A stretch of 64,000 nucleotides of DNA from an uncultured Pirellulaceae bacterium (GCA_937921995.1 CAKZVF010000055.1:1-64000); one strand, 5' to 3'; positions 27,015-36,737 are shown, numbered from the stretch's first letter. The notes: generated from the letters alone by a model not told the origin. Numbers and translations: made by a program.

Positions 27015-28499
27015 CTACGTCGTGCGTTCTTCCACGCGCTGGTAAAACTCTCGCAAACGAGCTTTCACACGCATCGTCGTTTCGTCGGTTTGGACATATT
27101 CGCCCGAGTTCTCTCGAACCATTTCGATCGGCACTGGCTCTACCTCCAGAAACTCAAACACTTCTCGCATCACCGCGGTAGGCGCTTCGTTGAGTTCCTC
27201 AAGTTGCAACACCATCAACTGATCGGCACCAAAACGTTTTCTCCATCGGCGCAGCAGCAGTTCGTACAATCCAAGAATAAGAAACATGTTGCAGTTGGTT
27301 CTGCTTCGGATTTTCTCTAGCAGCGCGTCCTCGGCACGTTCGGGATCATCACAAATCATCCTTTCCAGTTCGTCGATGTCTCTGATGGTCGCGCGGACGT
27401 CGACCGAACTGAATCCGATACGATTGTTGTGGCGGAGATGGGAAATGGCGCGGTCCGCTGGGTCCCGCTGGATAAACAGCAATTTGACATCCGGAATCAT
27501 TTCCGCAATGCGTTGAACAATATCAAACGCGTAGTACCCCGGACTGGCGTCGCCGGTAAAGTAGCCCCCGGATTGATCAAGCCGCGGAAAATGGTCGAGA
27601 TACCAGTCCCGCTGAAGCGATGAGAACTGGAAAAACTGTATCTCCTTTTCGATTGGAGCCACAAACTTCGGATGGCTTGCGATCAACTGATGCAGCGTCG
27701 TTGTACCGCATTTCATCGCGCCAATGATCAAGAATTTAGGTGGCAGCGGCGGTCCATTTTCAACCAAAGGAAGCTTGCGACCGGACGCTGCCAAAGACTG
27801 CGCAGTGGCTTTTTGAATGTTGCGGCGGCTCGATTCAAAATCGCCACACTTGGAATCGAAAATGCTGAGCAATTTAAAATAGAATTTGGGAGCACCACCG
27901 CGATAGTCAAAATCCACCAACCATTTCCGCGACGCTTCGGCCGCCGCAAGCGCACATTCCTCGACCGCGCGTATCACCGCCCCCCAACTGGCATCTTCGC
28001 CGTGAGCGACAGAGCGCGTGAAAAGTTCAACCGCTTCGTCGTAGTCTCGGTCGTCTAATGCCTGCATCGCGAGCGCTTTGGACGCCGCCGAAAAATGGCG
28101 TGCTTCATCAAGGTGTTGCAAAAACCGTTTGGCCAGTTCGTTGCCTCCTGCCTGCTGCAGCAACAACGATGCTTCAAAGAGCAGATGTTCTGGGGCCGCT
28201 GATAGATTCGAAATCCCAGACAGCGATTCCGAAACCGCGTCATGGTTTTGCAGCGCCGATTGGACTTTGGCGTACAAAATGATCACGGTCGGGTTGGCCG
28301 AATACTTATGACGCGTTCTGCTTGCGATCTCCTCCGCAGCAGGCAGGTTGCCTTGTGCCAGCAAGCGGCTGATCTTTCGAGTGCAGCGCACGCGCGGATG
28401 GAAACCCTTCAGATATTTCAAAAATGATTTTAGCATCCGAGATTCTACGAGGTCGTTCCGTTTCAGTTGGGAAGCATAGTAAAAGTATTTGAGCGTCAC
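27015..28499 (-). CDS. Sulfotransferase with N-terminal helical repeats
   Basis: 494 residues from GTG at 28499 (an ATG 21 codons later, MLKSFLKYL, is equally possible). The N-terminal half consists of TPR-like helical repeats (AEEIASRTRHKYSANPTVIILYAKVQ; LAKRFLQHLDEARHF). The C-terminal half is a PAPS-dependent sulfotransferase: KFLIIGAMKCGTTTLHQLIASHP is the 5'-phosphosulfate loop, and LLFIQRDPADRAISHLRHN the 3'-phosphate site. It transfers sulfate from PAPS to an unknown acceptor, likely a carbohydrate or surface polymer. A second sulfotransferase of a different subfamily follows upstream at 28698, separated by a repeat, on the same strand. Confidence 0.88.
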   Translation of the reverse strand: MTLKYFYYASQLKRNDLVESRMLKSFLKYLKGFHPRVRCTRKISRLLAQGNLPAAEEIASRTRHKYSANPTVIILYAKVQSALQNHDAVSESLSGISNLSAAPEHLLFEASLLLQQAGGNELAKRFLQHLDEARHFSAASKALAMQALDDRDYDEAVELFTRSVAHGEDASWGAVIRAVEECALAAAEASRKWLVDFDYRGGAPKFYFKLLSIFDSKCGDFESSRRNIQKATAQSLAASGRKLPLVENGPPLPPKFLIIGAMKCGTTTLHQLIASHPKFVAPIEKEIQFFQFSSLQRDWYLDHFPRLDQSGGYFTGDASPGYYAFDIVQRIAEMIPDVKLLFIQRDPADRAISHLRHNNRIGFSSVDVRATIRDIDELERMICDDPERAEDALLEKIRSRTNCNMFLILGLYELLLRRWRKRFGADQLMVLQLEELNEAPTAVMREVFEFLEVEPVPIEMVRENSGEYVQTDETTMRVKARLREFYQRVEERTT

Positions 28500-28525
28500 T
28501 GAAGAAGGGTCGAAAACGGTATAAG

Positions 28526-28663
28526 GTAGTGGACGAGGCCACGAGTCCGGCCCCTACATTACCCTTTGATCTTTACGTCATAACTCCGTTTCATTCCGGC
28601 ACCCAATACATCGTTTAGGGCGTCGTTGAATGCAGATGCAGGATTCGTGGCCTCATCCACTAC
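28526..28663. repeat. Inverted-repeat element, family A, copy 3
   Basis: The best-preserved copy: left arm GTAGTGGACGAGGCCACGAG, right arm GGATTCGTGGCCTCATCCAC followed by TAC, facing each other across about 95 bases. It fills the space between the two sulfotransferase genes. Confidence 0.85.
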
Positions 28664-28697
28664 AATAACTGACTTTGCGCGGCACTGATCAGAACGA

Positions 28698-29540
28698 TCA
28701 CCATGGTTCATCGTAACCTTGGGCGATTAACTCTTCCCCCGCCTCTTCCTTGAACCACTTCGTCGCCGCGGGGGTGAAGTAATTTTTCCAATCACCGACG
28801 GCACCTTTTCGCAGAAACTCGTTGGGCCGCTCCTTCTCAAAACCGGGACTCAGATCGCCCTCGATCGGACCGCACCGTTTCGGGTCGACGCCCAGAAACT
28901 CAAACAGCCGCGCACGTTCGCCTTCGGTGTCGGCGTGCAAATCTTCATACCTAACAAAACACGTTTTAAGATTTGGATACCGCTGGGCTGCCGTTTTGTC
29001 CCCAATGACATGGTCGCGCCACCAGATGGCACTTTCGCGCACCATCACTTCATGACACATCAACTGATCAGGGTTCTTTTGGAAGTAGAAAGCGTCTTGC
29101 TTGAACAATTCAAACGTTTTCGCCATCGCAGGAATGCGTTTGAACAGGCGATGGGCCTGCGGGTTGTTGTAGAGATGAAACGCGCGGCTGACCAGAACAT
29201 CCCGCCCGTCACGGACGATGCAAATGTGAGGCACGCCGCGCAGAGTGACCGGTTCGATCGAATGGGGCGTTCGTTCACCGATGACACGAGCGTCAGGATG
29301 CGCCTTTTTCTTGAGCACATCTTTAATCAGCGCATCAAATTTGGCACGGGTAAATTCGCGATATTCGGGATCGGAGTAAATCGGCTGAGAATGCAGAAGC
29401 GGATTGAGTTTGCCGACGATTTCTTGCCAGTGATATTCGCCAATACAGTCGACTTCTTCATGACTGCTGAGTAAACTGCCCAGCCAGTTGGTGCCCGACT
29501 TCATAAAGCCGCGCAAAGAGAAAAAGGTTGGGTCCTGCAT
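28698..29540 (-). CDS. Sulfotransferase, PAPS-dependent
   Basis: A 280-residue soluble sulfotransferase from the ATG at 29540. RGFMKSGTNWLGSLL is the 5'-phosphosulfate-binding loop, HICIVRDGRDVLVSRAFH the 3'-phosphate-binding site, and the end KWFKEEAGEELIAQGYDEPW is the usual C-terminus of the sulfotransferase type-1 domain. It is shorter than the TPR-fused enzyme next to it and shares little sequence with it, so they are not a recent duplication. The acceptor is unknown. Confidence 0.9.
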   Translation of the reverse strand: MQDPTFFSLRGFMKSGTNWLGSLLSSHEEVDCIGEYHWQEIVGKLNPLLHSQPIYSDPEYREFTRAKFDALIKDVLKKKAHPDARVIGERTPHSIEPVTLRGVPHICIVRDGRDVLVSRAFHLYNNPQAHRLFKRIPAMAKTFELFKQDAFYFQKNPDQLMCHEVMVRESAIWWRDHVIGDKTAAQRYPNLKTCFVRYEDLHADTEGERARLFEFLGVDPKRCGPIEGDLSPGFEKERPNEFLRKGAVGDWKNYFTPAATKWFKEEAGEELIAQGYDEPW

Positions 29541-29660
29541 CAATTATCCAAGTTCCAAAACATTGCTGTGGTTTTTCGTAAAATCTCCGATCAGCAATTA
29601 CACCACATTGGCGGCAAACAATCTACGTTCGTCGCCCACAAAGTTAAAGGCTTCGCCACA

Positions 29661-29891
29661 ATGGCTTCAGAAAATCCAGAACCAACCTCGGGCTCAGCCG
29701 AACCCACCATCCAATTGGATCATTTCCTGCAATCCTGTGGCGTTCCCACCGGCGGACAAGCGAAACTGCTGATCCAAGCGGGCGAGGTGATAGTCAACGA
29801 TAAGGTGGAAAAGCGTCGCAAGATGAAGCTGAGACTGGGCGACGTCGTCCTTTTTGACGGTGAAGAATACGAGGTCGCGCTCGGCGAGTGA
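29661..29891 (+). CDS. S4-domain RNA-binding protein (YaaA/RlbA-like)
   Basis: 76 residues from the ATG at 29661, which begins the conserved part; a longer frame from 29568 overlaps the divergent sulfotransferase promoter. The S4 fold is plain: LDHFLQSCGVPTGGQAKLLIQAGEVIVNDKVEKRRKMKLRLGDVV followed by LFDGEEYEV. Small free S4 proteins bind structured RNA, usually ribosomal; in Gram-positive bacteria the YaaA type sits near dnaA and recF, which is not the case here. Confidence 0.88.
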   Translation: MASENPEPTSGSAEPTIQLDHFLQSCGVPTGGQAKLLIQAGEVIVNDKVEKRRKMKLRLGDVVLFDGEEYEVALGE

Positions 29892-29928
29892 CCCGATAAG
29901 CTGTGGTCGGCTGTCCTGGTCTGGTGAG

Positions 29929-30061
29929 GTAGTGGAGCCTTGTTAAAGCTCCTGGATGCCGATCCATGGCCTGTTGGTCAGTCAACAATCACCGAAATGG
30001 TGCAAAGAGATGGAGCGTTTGAAAGCAGCCGCAACAAGGGATTTTTAACAAAATCCACTAC
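29929..30061. repeat. Inverted repeat, family A-like variant (GTAGTGGA...TTGTTAAA)
   Basis: Left arm GTAGTGGAGCCTTGTTAAAG and right arm ending TTTTTAACAAAATCCACTAC pair across about 90 bases. It shares the GTAGTGG tip with family A, but the inner arm differs (TTGTTAAA). It fills the gap before the convergent regulator gene. Confidence 0.7.
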
Positions 30062-30111
30062 GGCTTAGGTCCATTGAATAAGTAGTCGGCACTTAGCCGC
30101 CATGCCGCTGT

Positions 30112-32094
30112 CTACTTGGAACTCAGCGGCCGAGCGTCGCGGGCAACCGTCGCTTCTAGCGTCTCTAACAACTGCTCCAGTCGGAACGGTTTATAAAGGA
30201 CCGCATTGGTTCGCAGGCCTTCTTCTCTGGCTTTGGGGATCGTGTGGCACGGATCATAGCCATAACCGGTCATCAGAATCAAAGGCGGATCCCCATAGAA
30301 ATCCTTCAGCTGCTTCATCAGCTCGTACCCTTTAATATCCGGCAACCGAATGTCAGCGATCAGCGCGTCATACTCGCCCGTCTTCGCGCTCATTCGGCGC
30401 ACCATCATCATGGACTCACGACCGGTATGAGCCGTCTCCACCACGCAGCCGTAGCGTTCGAGCAAAAGATGGGCCGATGTGCGAACGTTCTCATCGGCGT
30501 CAATCACCAAGATGCGTTTATTCCGTAGGGAAGGGCGAGGCTCAATTTGCACGCAGGTCGGCAGGACCGCTTCGGGGGCCATTTCGCTTTCAACGTTGCA
30601 GATCGCGCGCTTGATCGCGCGAGCATGTTCCAGCACCGTCTCCAACCGCTCAATCACCTCGGGGTCTTGCCCGATGAAACTTTCGATTGACTGCACAGTG
30701 TGGTTCAGGATCTCATCGACGGGCATCCCGACGGCGTTGCGAATCGCCGAAACACTTTGCAAGGCGGCGTCCGTGCGTTGGGCGTTCAACAGCTCCAACG
30801 TGTTGAGCGCGATCGCGATATACCGCGCGAAAGATTCCAAGAACACCACGTCATGCGTGGTAAAACGGTTCGTCTCCGGGCTTTCGACATTGAACGTCCC
30901 CACAATTTCATCGTGGTACTTCAGCGGCACCGTCAGAGAGCTTTTGGCCCCCATCAACCCGTCCATGTAAAGGTCGTCGTCGGTGGTGTCTTCGCAGAGA
31001 TAACTTTTCCCCGTCGCCGCAACAAAACCGGTCACGCCGTTATCGGTGCGGCTGGCAAACAGCGTCCGGTGCGTGATTCCTGAATCCATCCCCACCGACA
31101 GCAACGGACGGAGCTCTTTGGTTTCCACATTCAGCACACGAATTTCAACGACATCGAAATTCAGAAGATCCTCCGTATAGTGAAGGATGTTCTGCTTGAG
31201 TAATTCGATGCGTTCCTCAAAGCCCATCTGATAGATTTCTTCCGGACGCAAATCCGTCAGTTCCGAACCGGCTTGATGCAGCGCGTCCAGTTTCTGCCGC
31301 TGGATCACCTGATCGGTGGACTCCCGCAGCGTCACCACCATTTGCTCGCAGACGCCCGCAGAATTGAGCACCGGCGTCGCAAACATCGTGAAAAATCGGT
31401 CGCCGACTTTTAATGTTGCTTTGACGGCCACCTTCTTCGCCATCGCGGAACTGAGCGGGCTGGGGTCGTCGCCGACGATGTTCGTTTCGCCAAGGCAATC
31501 GTAGAAAGGTTGACCGGTCAAGTCGGTCGAATCCAAAGCCTCCAACAAACGGCGGTTGGCTCTGATGATGCGTTTCTGAGAATCCAACAGAGCGATGCCA
31601 AAAGGCACACAATCCAAAATCGAATCGCTCTGCAGAATCCTTTTCAGCGATTGATTGCCTTGCTTTGAATCGCACAGATAAAGTGCGTCAAAATCCTGAT
31701 CGGCGAGCAGTTCGATGGCGTTGCCGGTCGAATTCGTTTCGACCACCTGAGTTGCATCGTCAAAATGCGGAGCCGAGACCTTTGAGTCTCCGGCATCGTT
31801 CACGATAAGAACTTTCGGCACGGGAGATCGCCTTAACGGGTGTGCTTTGTGTATCGGACCGGCTAATAAATATCCGACTGATTCAATGTTATCCAACTCT
31901 TTTGTTTCGGCAACGCAGACTCGATGATTTAACGCCAGTTTTCCAACATTCTTTGATTCAAAAATCAGATTAATCCGAACCCCGTTTCTAACGGGCTCTG
32001 GCTTCTCCGAACCGGGCTCAATGTTGACACTTACCACGCTCATCGGCGACATCCGATGTTTCGATAAAGGCAAATCACAATTCACTACACGCAA
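30112..32094 (-). CDS. PAS-GAF-receiver signalling protein without kinase domain
   Basis: 660 residues from GTG 32094 (ATGs at codons 15 and 18 are alternatives). After a lead of about 90 residues comes a degenerate receiver-like segment (VLIVNDAGDSKVSAP...DALYLC), a PAS domain around 155-270 (GIALLDSQKRIIRANRRLLEALD), a GAF domain around 290-450 (VVEIRVLNVETKELRPLLSVG, SSLTVPLKYHDEIVGTFNVES), a helical stretch with HTVQSIESF, and a complete receiver at about 525-645 (RILVIDADENVR, DALIADIRLPDIKGYELM, LILMTGYGY, YKPFRLEQLLETL) with the phospho-accepting Asp in ADIRLP. No histidine-kinase ATPase, cyclase or DNA-binding domain is present, so output must be through a partner. Confidence 0.85.
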   Translation of the reverse strand: MRVVNCDLPLSKHRMSPMSVVSVNIEPGSEKPEPVRNGVRINLIFESKNVGKLALNHRVCVAETKELDNIESVGYLLAGPIHKAHPLRRSPVPKVLIVNDAGDSKVSAPHFDDATQVVETNSTGNAIELLADQDFDALYLCDSKQGNQSLKRILQSDSILDCVPFGIALLDSQKRIIRANRRLLEALDSTDLTGQPFYDCLGETNIVGDDPSPLSSAMAKKVAVKATLKVGDRFFTMFATPVLNSAGVCEQMVVTLRESTDQVIQRQKLDALHQAGSELTDLRPEEIYQMGFEERIELLKQNILHYTEDLLNFDVVEIRVLNVETKELRPLLSVGMDSGITHRTLFASRTDNGVTGFVAATGKSYLCEDTTDDDLYMDGLMGAKSSLTVPLKYHDEIVGTFNVESPETNRFTTHDVVFLESFARYIAIALNTLELLNAQRTDAALQSVSAIRNAVGMPVDEILNHTVQSIESFIGQDPEVIERLETVLEHARAIKRAICNVESEMAPEAVLPTCVQIEPRPSLRNKRILVIDADENVRTSAHLLLERYGCVVETAHTGRESMMMVRRMSAKTGEYDALIADIRLPDIKGYELMKQLKDFYGDPPLILMTGYGYDPCHTIPKAREEGLRTNAVLYKPFRLEQLLETLEATVARDARPLSSK

Positions 32095-32170
32095 ATACCG
32101 CTGCTGATGGCATAATTAGGTGCAGGGCGGGCTAAAGCTGTTATGCTGTTGTGGTCAATTCATTGCAACG

Positions 32171-33358
32171 ATGCGAGTCCAAGTGGCGAAAAAGAAGAAG
32201 AACAAATCGAAGATCCGCGCCAATTTCCGCAAACGCCAGAACACGCGCGTGCGGAAGACCGATTTCACCAAGGACTTCAAAGACGACGCGGAATCGCTGG
32301 AAAATACGGTCTCGGGCGAACGGCTCTCGGGCAAGGGGAATCTTTCCCGTAAACGCACCGTCATCGGTACGACCTCCGATCAAACCGAATCCGGCTTCGA
32401 AGTCGATCTTGATATTGATTCCGAACATTCGCGGCCGGGACGCGTGCTGTCGGTTCATGGGCTCAATAGCTTCGTCAAAATCGAAGATGGCCAAGTCTAC
32501 GAATGCACGGTTCGAGGCATTTTGAAGTCGCTGGCGACAGATTTACAGCACGTCGTGGTCGCCGGTGATTTTGTGACCATCGAAATTGATCCCGACGCCG
32601 AGGAGAATTGGGGCGTCATCGTGCGCGTTAACGCGCGGCGAAATCAAATCAGCCGCACCAGCCGCAAACGCCAGCAGATTATCGCCGCCAATATTGATCT
32701 TGCCTTTATCGTCTCCAGCGCCGTTGAACCGGCGCTCAAGCCAAACCTAATCGACCGGTTTCTGGTCTCCGCCGAAAAATCAAACATTCAACCGATCATC
32801 ATCATCAATAAAATTGATCAAGTGAACCTGATCGACTTACAACCGCTGGCCGGCGTCTGGAGCCAATTGGGCTATCCCGTCGTCATGACGTCGACGATTA
32901 CCGGAGAAGGAATCAGCCGACTACGCGATCTTGTTCTTGGGCGCGACTGCGTTGTGGCTGGGCAAAGTGGCGTAGGAAAATCATCCATTCTCAATTCGAT
33001 CGAACCGGGACTGGCGCTCAGGGTCAGCCAAGTCTCACAGGAGAATCAAAAAGGGCGACACACAACGACCGCAGCCCGGCTGATTCCCTTAGCCAGCAAC
33101 AACGGCGACGATTCGGCAGGCGGGCACCTCATTGATACGCCCGGGATTCGATCGTTTCAGTTGTGGGACGTCATCCCCGAGGAGGTTGCCGGGTACTTTC
33201 GTGAGATCCGGCCCTTCATCAATGATTGTCGCTTCCCCGATTGCACGCACACTCACGAAGAAGACTGCAGCGTCAAATGGGCGGTTGCCGACGGCAAGAT
33301 CGACGCGCGGCGGTACGAGAGCTATTGCCAGATGCGCATCAATGATGAGTATCTGTAG
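32171..33358 (+). CDS. rsgA: Ribosome small subunit-dependent GTPase A
   Basis: A 395-residue circularly permuted GTPase that matures the 30S subunit. The ATG at 32171 starts a basic N-terminus (AKKKKNKSKIRANFRKRQN). An OB-like domain follows, then the permuted GTPase motifs: IIINKIDQ (G4), GQSGVGKSSILNSI (G1), and HLIDTPGIRSFQLW (G3). The C-terminal zinc site reads CRFPDCTHTHEEDC, the normal C-x5-C-x-H-x5-C arrangement. It is longer than usual at the N-terminus by about 60 basic residues, common in planctomycetes. A strong terminator follows at 33411. Confidence 0.96.
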   Translation: MRVQVAKKKKNKSKIRANFRKRQNTRVRKTDFTKDFKDDAESLENTVSGERLSGKGNLSRKRTVIGTTSDQTESGFEVDLDIDSEHSRPGRVLSVHGLNSFVKIEDGQVYECTVRGILKSLATDLQHVVVAGDFVTIEIDPDAEENWGVIVRVNARRNQISRTSRKRQQIIAANIDLAFIVSSAVEPALKPNLIDRFLVSAEKSNIQPIIIINKIDQVNLIDLQPLAGVWSQLGYPVVMTSTITGEGISRLRDLVLGRDCVVAGQSGVGKSSILNSIEPGLALRVSQVSQENQKGRHTTTAARLIPLASNNGDDSAGGHLIDTPGIRSFQLWDVIPEEVAGYFREIRPFINDCRFPDCTHTHEEDCSVKWAVADGKIDARRYESYCQMRINDEYL

Positions 33359-33410
33359 CGGGGATTGGACTACTGATTGGATTGGCCGGTTCCGAATTGC
33401 ATCAAAAATG

Positions 33411-33443
33411 AAACGCCCGTTAGGCAGTGCCTGACGGGCGTTT
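33411..33443. terminator. Bidirectional rho-independent terminator
   Basis: A 10-base perfect stem AAACGCCCGT/ACGGGCGTTT with an extra GGCA/TGCC inner pair forms a strong hairpin between convergent rsgA (ends 33358) and the GH10 gene (ends 33494). A-run before and T-run after the stem serve both directions. Confidence 0.85.
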
Positions 33444-33493
33444 ATCGCTTCTTCGTCACCTGAGAACTTCTTACTAAGTCCACAAGAGAAGTA

Positions 33494-35461
33494 CTATCGT
33501 TCAATGCCTAAGGCGAGCCTGTAGTTGGCAAGGAATTGGTCGTAATCTGTTCTGTCGACAACTCCATCTCCGTTAGTGTCCAAGTCCTCTCGGTAGCCAC
33601 CACTTTTTGTCGTCTGGCGAAACAGGCTGACGTAAGCGCGAGTATCCCTCTTGTCTACAACACCATCTCCATTGAAGTCTGCGGAGGTCGTTGGAGGAGC
33701 AGGATCCGGAGTAGGATCTGGTGCAGGCGCCGGATCTGGTTCTGGAGTAGGTTCTGGAGTAGGTTCCGGTGCCGGAGTTGGCGCTGGTGCCGCTAGGGCA
33801 GCCCTGTAGTTGGCAACATATAAGTCATAGTCGCTCCTATCGACAACTCCATCTCCGTCGGTGTCCAAGTCCTCTCGATAGCCGCCACTTTTTGTCGTTT
33901 GGCGAAACAGGCTGACGTATAATTTTGAATCAGTCCTGTTAACGACGCCATCCCCGTTGAAGTCCGCTGAATTAGTAGTGGGCGCTGGTCCCGGATCTGG
34001 AGTAGGCGCTGGTGTTGGATCTGGTGTTGGATCTGGTGTTGGATCCGGAGTTGGAGTTGGAGTTGGAGTTGGAGTTGGAGTTGGATCTGGTGTTGGATCT
34101 GGTGTTGGATCTGGTGTTGGATCCGGAGTTGGCGCAGGCGTTGTTGCAGCAACGGTGATCACAACCTGTCCCGACGTGCTACCATCAAAACTCGATGTCA
34201 CGTCATAGTCGCGTCCACCGTGCGTTACAGTGACTTGATACTCACCCTTGAAACCTCTCGCCAAGTACTGGCCGCTTTGACCTGTCTGTCCAGATTCGTC
34301 GGTCCACCATTGGCCGAATACCAGATTGCGGTAAGCATCCAAGGCCGGACGTTCAGTCCAGTCTGAGTTGAACAGGGCGGCTTCGGGCAACCAGTGAGCC
34401 CCTTCCCAGAAGCCCCACATCGTGATTCCTTCTAACGCCGGATGACTAAACATGCTAATCAAATAATCATTCATCAATCGCGCGTGTTCTTGTGCGTCGT
34501 AGCTAATCAGATTTCCGTCGGTGTCGAAAACACCGACATCAATATCGAACTCCGTCAGCTGCAAACGAGGAACAATTGCTGAAAACCGCTCAAGTTGATC
34601 GTAAATCCGCTCGGCTGTATCCGGATTGTTGCGTCCCCATGAACTTTTGAAGTGACCCTGAATTCCGATCCCGTCGGGAGTCTGTCCAGAAGCTTTTAAG
34701 TTGTTTAGTACCTGCTCGTATTGATCAGAGACCGAGCCACCGTTGAGGATATCGTCTTCATTCATCCACAGTTCCGTACCGGCGGGTGCCAGATTACGTG
34801 CGATGGAAACGATCTCGGGATAAATGTCGGGACCATAGAGATCTTGGTAGGTCGTAAGGCCCCAGCCAATCGGATGATTGATAACATCCCATTCCTTGAT
34901 CCTGGGCCCAACAGTCGCAAGCTTGTCAGCCATATGAGCGAACAAATCGCCTTCAATCCGAGCAGGGTCAGCATCCGGATTATCAGGCCCCCATGCATCA
35001 GGGCCACTTAGTGTTGCCCAAGACAAGTAGTGACCACGCACGGGCAGGTTATTGGAATCGCACCAGTCCAATGCAAGTTCCGCTTGCCCCCAACCAAAGT
35101 AAGTTCCCCAGAGACCTCCCCAAGCCGGCCACTTGACCGAATTTTCGATTGCGGTTGAATTAAAATTCTGGAGAACGTTCTGCTTATAAATCAAATTGTC
35201 TGCTGAAACGTTGTCGTTGATGCGATGGGAAACAATCGCCGTTCCCCATCGAAAAGCATGACTCCGCATACTTAATTCAACTTGTGCGTCCGGGACTGGC
35301 TGGCCATTGGTGTCGACGACGACGACCGAGATATCGGTCTTGCGATGTTGTTCAATTCTCTGTTGGGCGTCAGCGAAAAAATTCTGGTATGCAAAGGACG
35401 CATCCGAGGTGCACAAAACCAAAATGCAAACAAAGGGGAAGGCTCTTTTGAAGATACTCAT
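33494..35461 (-). CDS. Secreted GH10-family protein with Pro/Thr linkers and two dockerin-like tails
   Basis: 655 residues. Signal peptide ending SDASFAYQ, then a short beta-sandwich ([27 protein letters not shown]) as in plant-type GH10 proteins, and the GH10 barrel (about 75-375). The nucleophile is intact in [11 protein letters not shown] (E304), but the acid/base segment reads [13 protein letters not shown]: the residue that should be Glu (WDVxNE) is His196. Hydrolysis of xylan by the normal retaining mechanism is therefore doubtful. Next come a TPDP-type linker and two nearly identical FNGDGVV...[12 protein letters not shown] calcium-loop modules, separated by a second linker. It may bind or cleave a related glycan, or anchor to the surface by the dockerin-like modules. 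There is no carbohydrate cluster around it. Confidence 0.85.
   Translation of the reverse strand: MSIFKRAFPFVCILVLCTSDASFAYQNFFADAQQRIEQHRKTDISVVVVDTNGQPVPDAQVELSMRSHAFRWGTAIVSHRINDNVSADNLIYKQNVLQNFNSTAIENSVKWPAWGGLWGTYFGWGQAELALDWCDSNNLPVRGHYLSWATLSGPDAWGPDNPDADPARIEGDLFAHMADKLATVGPRIKEWDVINHPIGWGLTTYQDLYGPDIYPEIVSIARNLAPAGTELWMNEDDILNGGSVSDQYEQVLNNLKASGQTPDGIGIQGHFKSSWGRNNPDTAERIYDQLERFSAIVPRLQLTEFDIDVGVFDTDGNLISYDAQEHARLMNDYLISMFSHPALEGITMWGFWEGAHWLPEAALFNSDWTERPALDAYRNLVFGQWWTDESGQTGQSGQYLARGFKGEYQVTVTHGGRDYDVTSSFDGSTSGQVVITVAATTPAPTPDPTPDPTPDPTPDPTPTPTPTPTPTPDPTPDPTPDPTPAPTPDPGPAPTTNSADFNGDGVVNRTDSKLYVSLFRQTTKSGGYREDLDTDGDGVVDRSDYDLYVANYRAALAAPAPTPAPEPTPEPTPEPDPAPAPDPTPDPAPPTTSADFNGDGVVDKRDTRAYVSLFRQTTKSGGYREDLDTNGDGVVDRTDYDQFLANYRLALGIER
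33990..34145. repeat. Tandem hexamer/12-mer repeats coding the Pro-rich linker
   Basis: Runs of GGATCTGGTGTT and GGAGTT units lie inside the GH10 gene and encode PTPDPTPDP and PTPTPTP. Perfect repetition of the shorter unit marks a slippage-prone, length-variable linker. Confidence 0.8.
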
Positions 35462-35933
35462 AACGATCCTAACAAGGAGGGTGTGGAGGGAAAACTGGGG
35501 AGAAAATCAATGTGAATTCGATCGACAGATGACTCGGACTAGATTTCTCCGGGAGAGAATAAAATTTTACTCCCTCTCAGCACCAAACAAAAGGTGGGTC
35601 AGCCCAGCAGTATATACACCACGTTTTCGGCTGTAACCCTCGAAATTGAGCCAATCAAAACGGGCCTTAAATGGAGATGGTCGTCACAACGTTGACGCTT
35701 TCGATGACGTTTGTCGTGGATACTCAAACATCGTCAAACAGCGCGAGCGCCAGGCAATTCGAGGGGGCGAGGTTCCGCACGAGACGCTGTGAATTTCGTA
35801 GGTTCCGAAACGGAGCCTCAAACTCCCGGTTCATGCGAAAATCGGCCTTGCAGTTCTGCTGAGCCGAAGCAAGGAGATGGTCCTGAAACGTTTTGACTGG
35901 TAGGGTTGAGAGCCCGACTTACGGGCGGGCGGT
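35462..35933. other. Intergenic region, 472 bases
   Basis: This lies upstream of the GH10 gene. I see no convincing frame: the open stretches near 35671 and 35711 lack any protein-like character. Short imperfect hairpins occur (GGTTCCGAAACGGAGCC around 35800) but none with a terminator tail. It must carry the GH10 promoter. Confidence 0.45.
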
Positions 35934-36578
35934 TTAGTATCTGATGCTGGGCTGTTGACCGTAATTTTCGGCAGCGCGAATTGGCGGTTGGTTCAGCGGA
36001 ACGTTGCCGCTGGGCTTGAGCCAATCCAGCGCTCCGCCAGCGCTTTGAAGTAAGCCATTGCCCTGCCCTCCAGGAGACGCTTGCGGCTTGAGCCTGTCCA
36101 AAGCTCCCGAAAACATCTTTGAGGTCATCTGTTGCTTCTTTTGCTGAGCCCACTGTGTGGTGCGGTCGATGGCGTCTTTAGATTTTTGGTTCATGCGGCT
36201 GAGCAGGTCCGTTTGGCCGGTCGGGACGGCATTGCCACCCAAGTTGGGTAAACCTTTGCCAAAGAGATTCTGCAAGCTCGAGAATGGACTTGGCGACGAA
36301 CCAATGTTCTGATTCCCTCCCAGTATTCCTGATACATCGGGAAGGCCTTGAATGCCCTTCGTACCCGGGATGCCTTGCACACCTGGGATACTTTGAATGC
36401 CCGGGATGTTTTGAGGAACTTGAAAATTGTTGGGCGTGCGATCGCCGGTGATTCCTTGGAGGATTTTGTTCCATCCGCCGCCGAAGCCTTGCGTTTGGCC
36501 GTGGCTTGGGTGTGCGATCGCTACCAAGAAGAGAATCGCAATCAGTGGGGTCAGTGGTCGCATATTCATTTTCCGCAT
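35934..36578 (-). CDS. Secreted Gly/Pro/Gln-rich hypothetical protein
   Basis: 214 residues; ATGs at codons 1, 4 and 6 are all possible. A signal peptide (LIAILFLVAIAHPSHGQ) is followed by a short collagen-like tract with the repeat IPG(x)Q or (I/V)xGIPGxxGI, then a Ser/Gly/Asn-rich stretch and a charged helix (NQKSKDAIDRTTQWAQQKKQQM). The segment LDRLKPQASPGG...LDWLKPSGN contains a twofold LDxLKP motif. No family recognised; it is likely an extracellular or periplasmic planctomycete protein. Confidence 0.6.
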   Translation of the reverse strand: MRKMNMRPLTPLIAILFLVAIAHPSHGQTQGFGGGWNKILQGITGDRTPNNFQVPQNIPGIQSIPGVQGIPGTKGIQGLPDVSGILGGNQNIGSSPSPFSSLQNLFGKGLPNLGGNAVPTGQTDLLSRMNQKSKDAIDRTTQWAQQKKQQMTSKMFSGALDRLKPQASPGGQGNGLLQSAGGALDWLKPSGNVPLNQPPIRAAENYGQQPSIRY

Positions 36579-36737
36579 CCAAAATCTACGATTCGTTGAA
36601 AGTAAACGTTGCGGAGTCTTTCAAATTTGGCAACTGAGGTCTAGGCAACTTTCGGGTTGATAGCATTTTTGCCATAATCGGTAGCCTAGGGAATTGTCCT
36701 GAATTGGACTCTTAGTAGAGTTTCAGCGATAAATCCC

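Noticed and set aside
30112..32094. Reading the PAS-GAF-receiver gene as a hybrid histidine kinase
   Set aside because: No N, G1 or G2 boxes of a kinase ATPase domain are present.
33957..34208. Frame coding [13 protein letters not shown] on the plus strand
   Set aside because: It is the antisense of the Pro/Thr linker repeats of the GH10 gene.
35671..35896. Two overlapping plus-strand frames in the GH10 promoter gap
   Set aside because: Arg/Ser-rich, no start signal, mutually overlapping.
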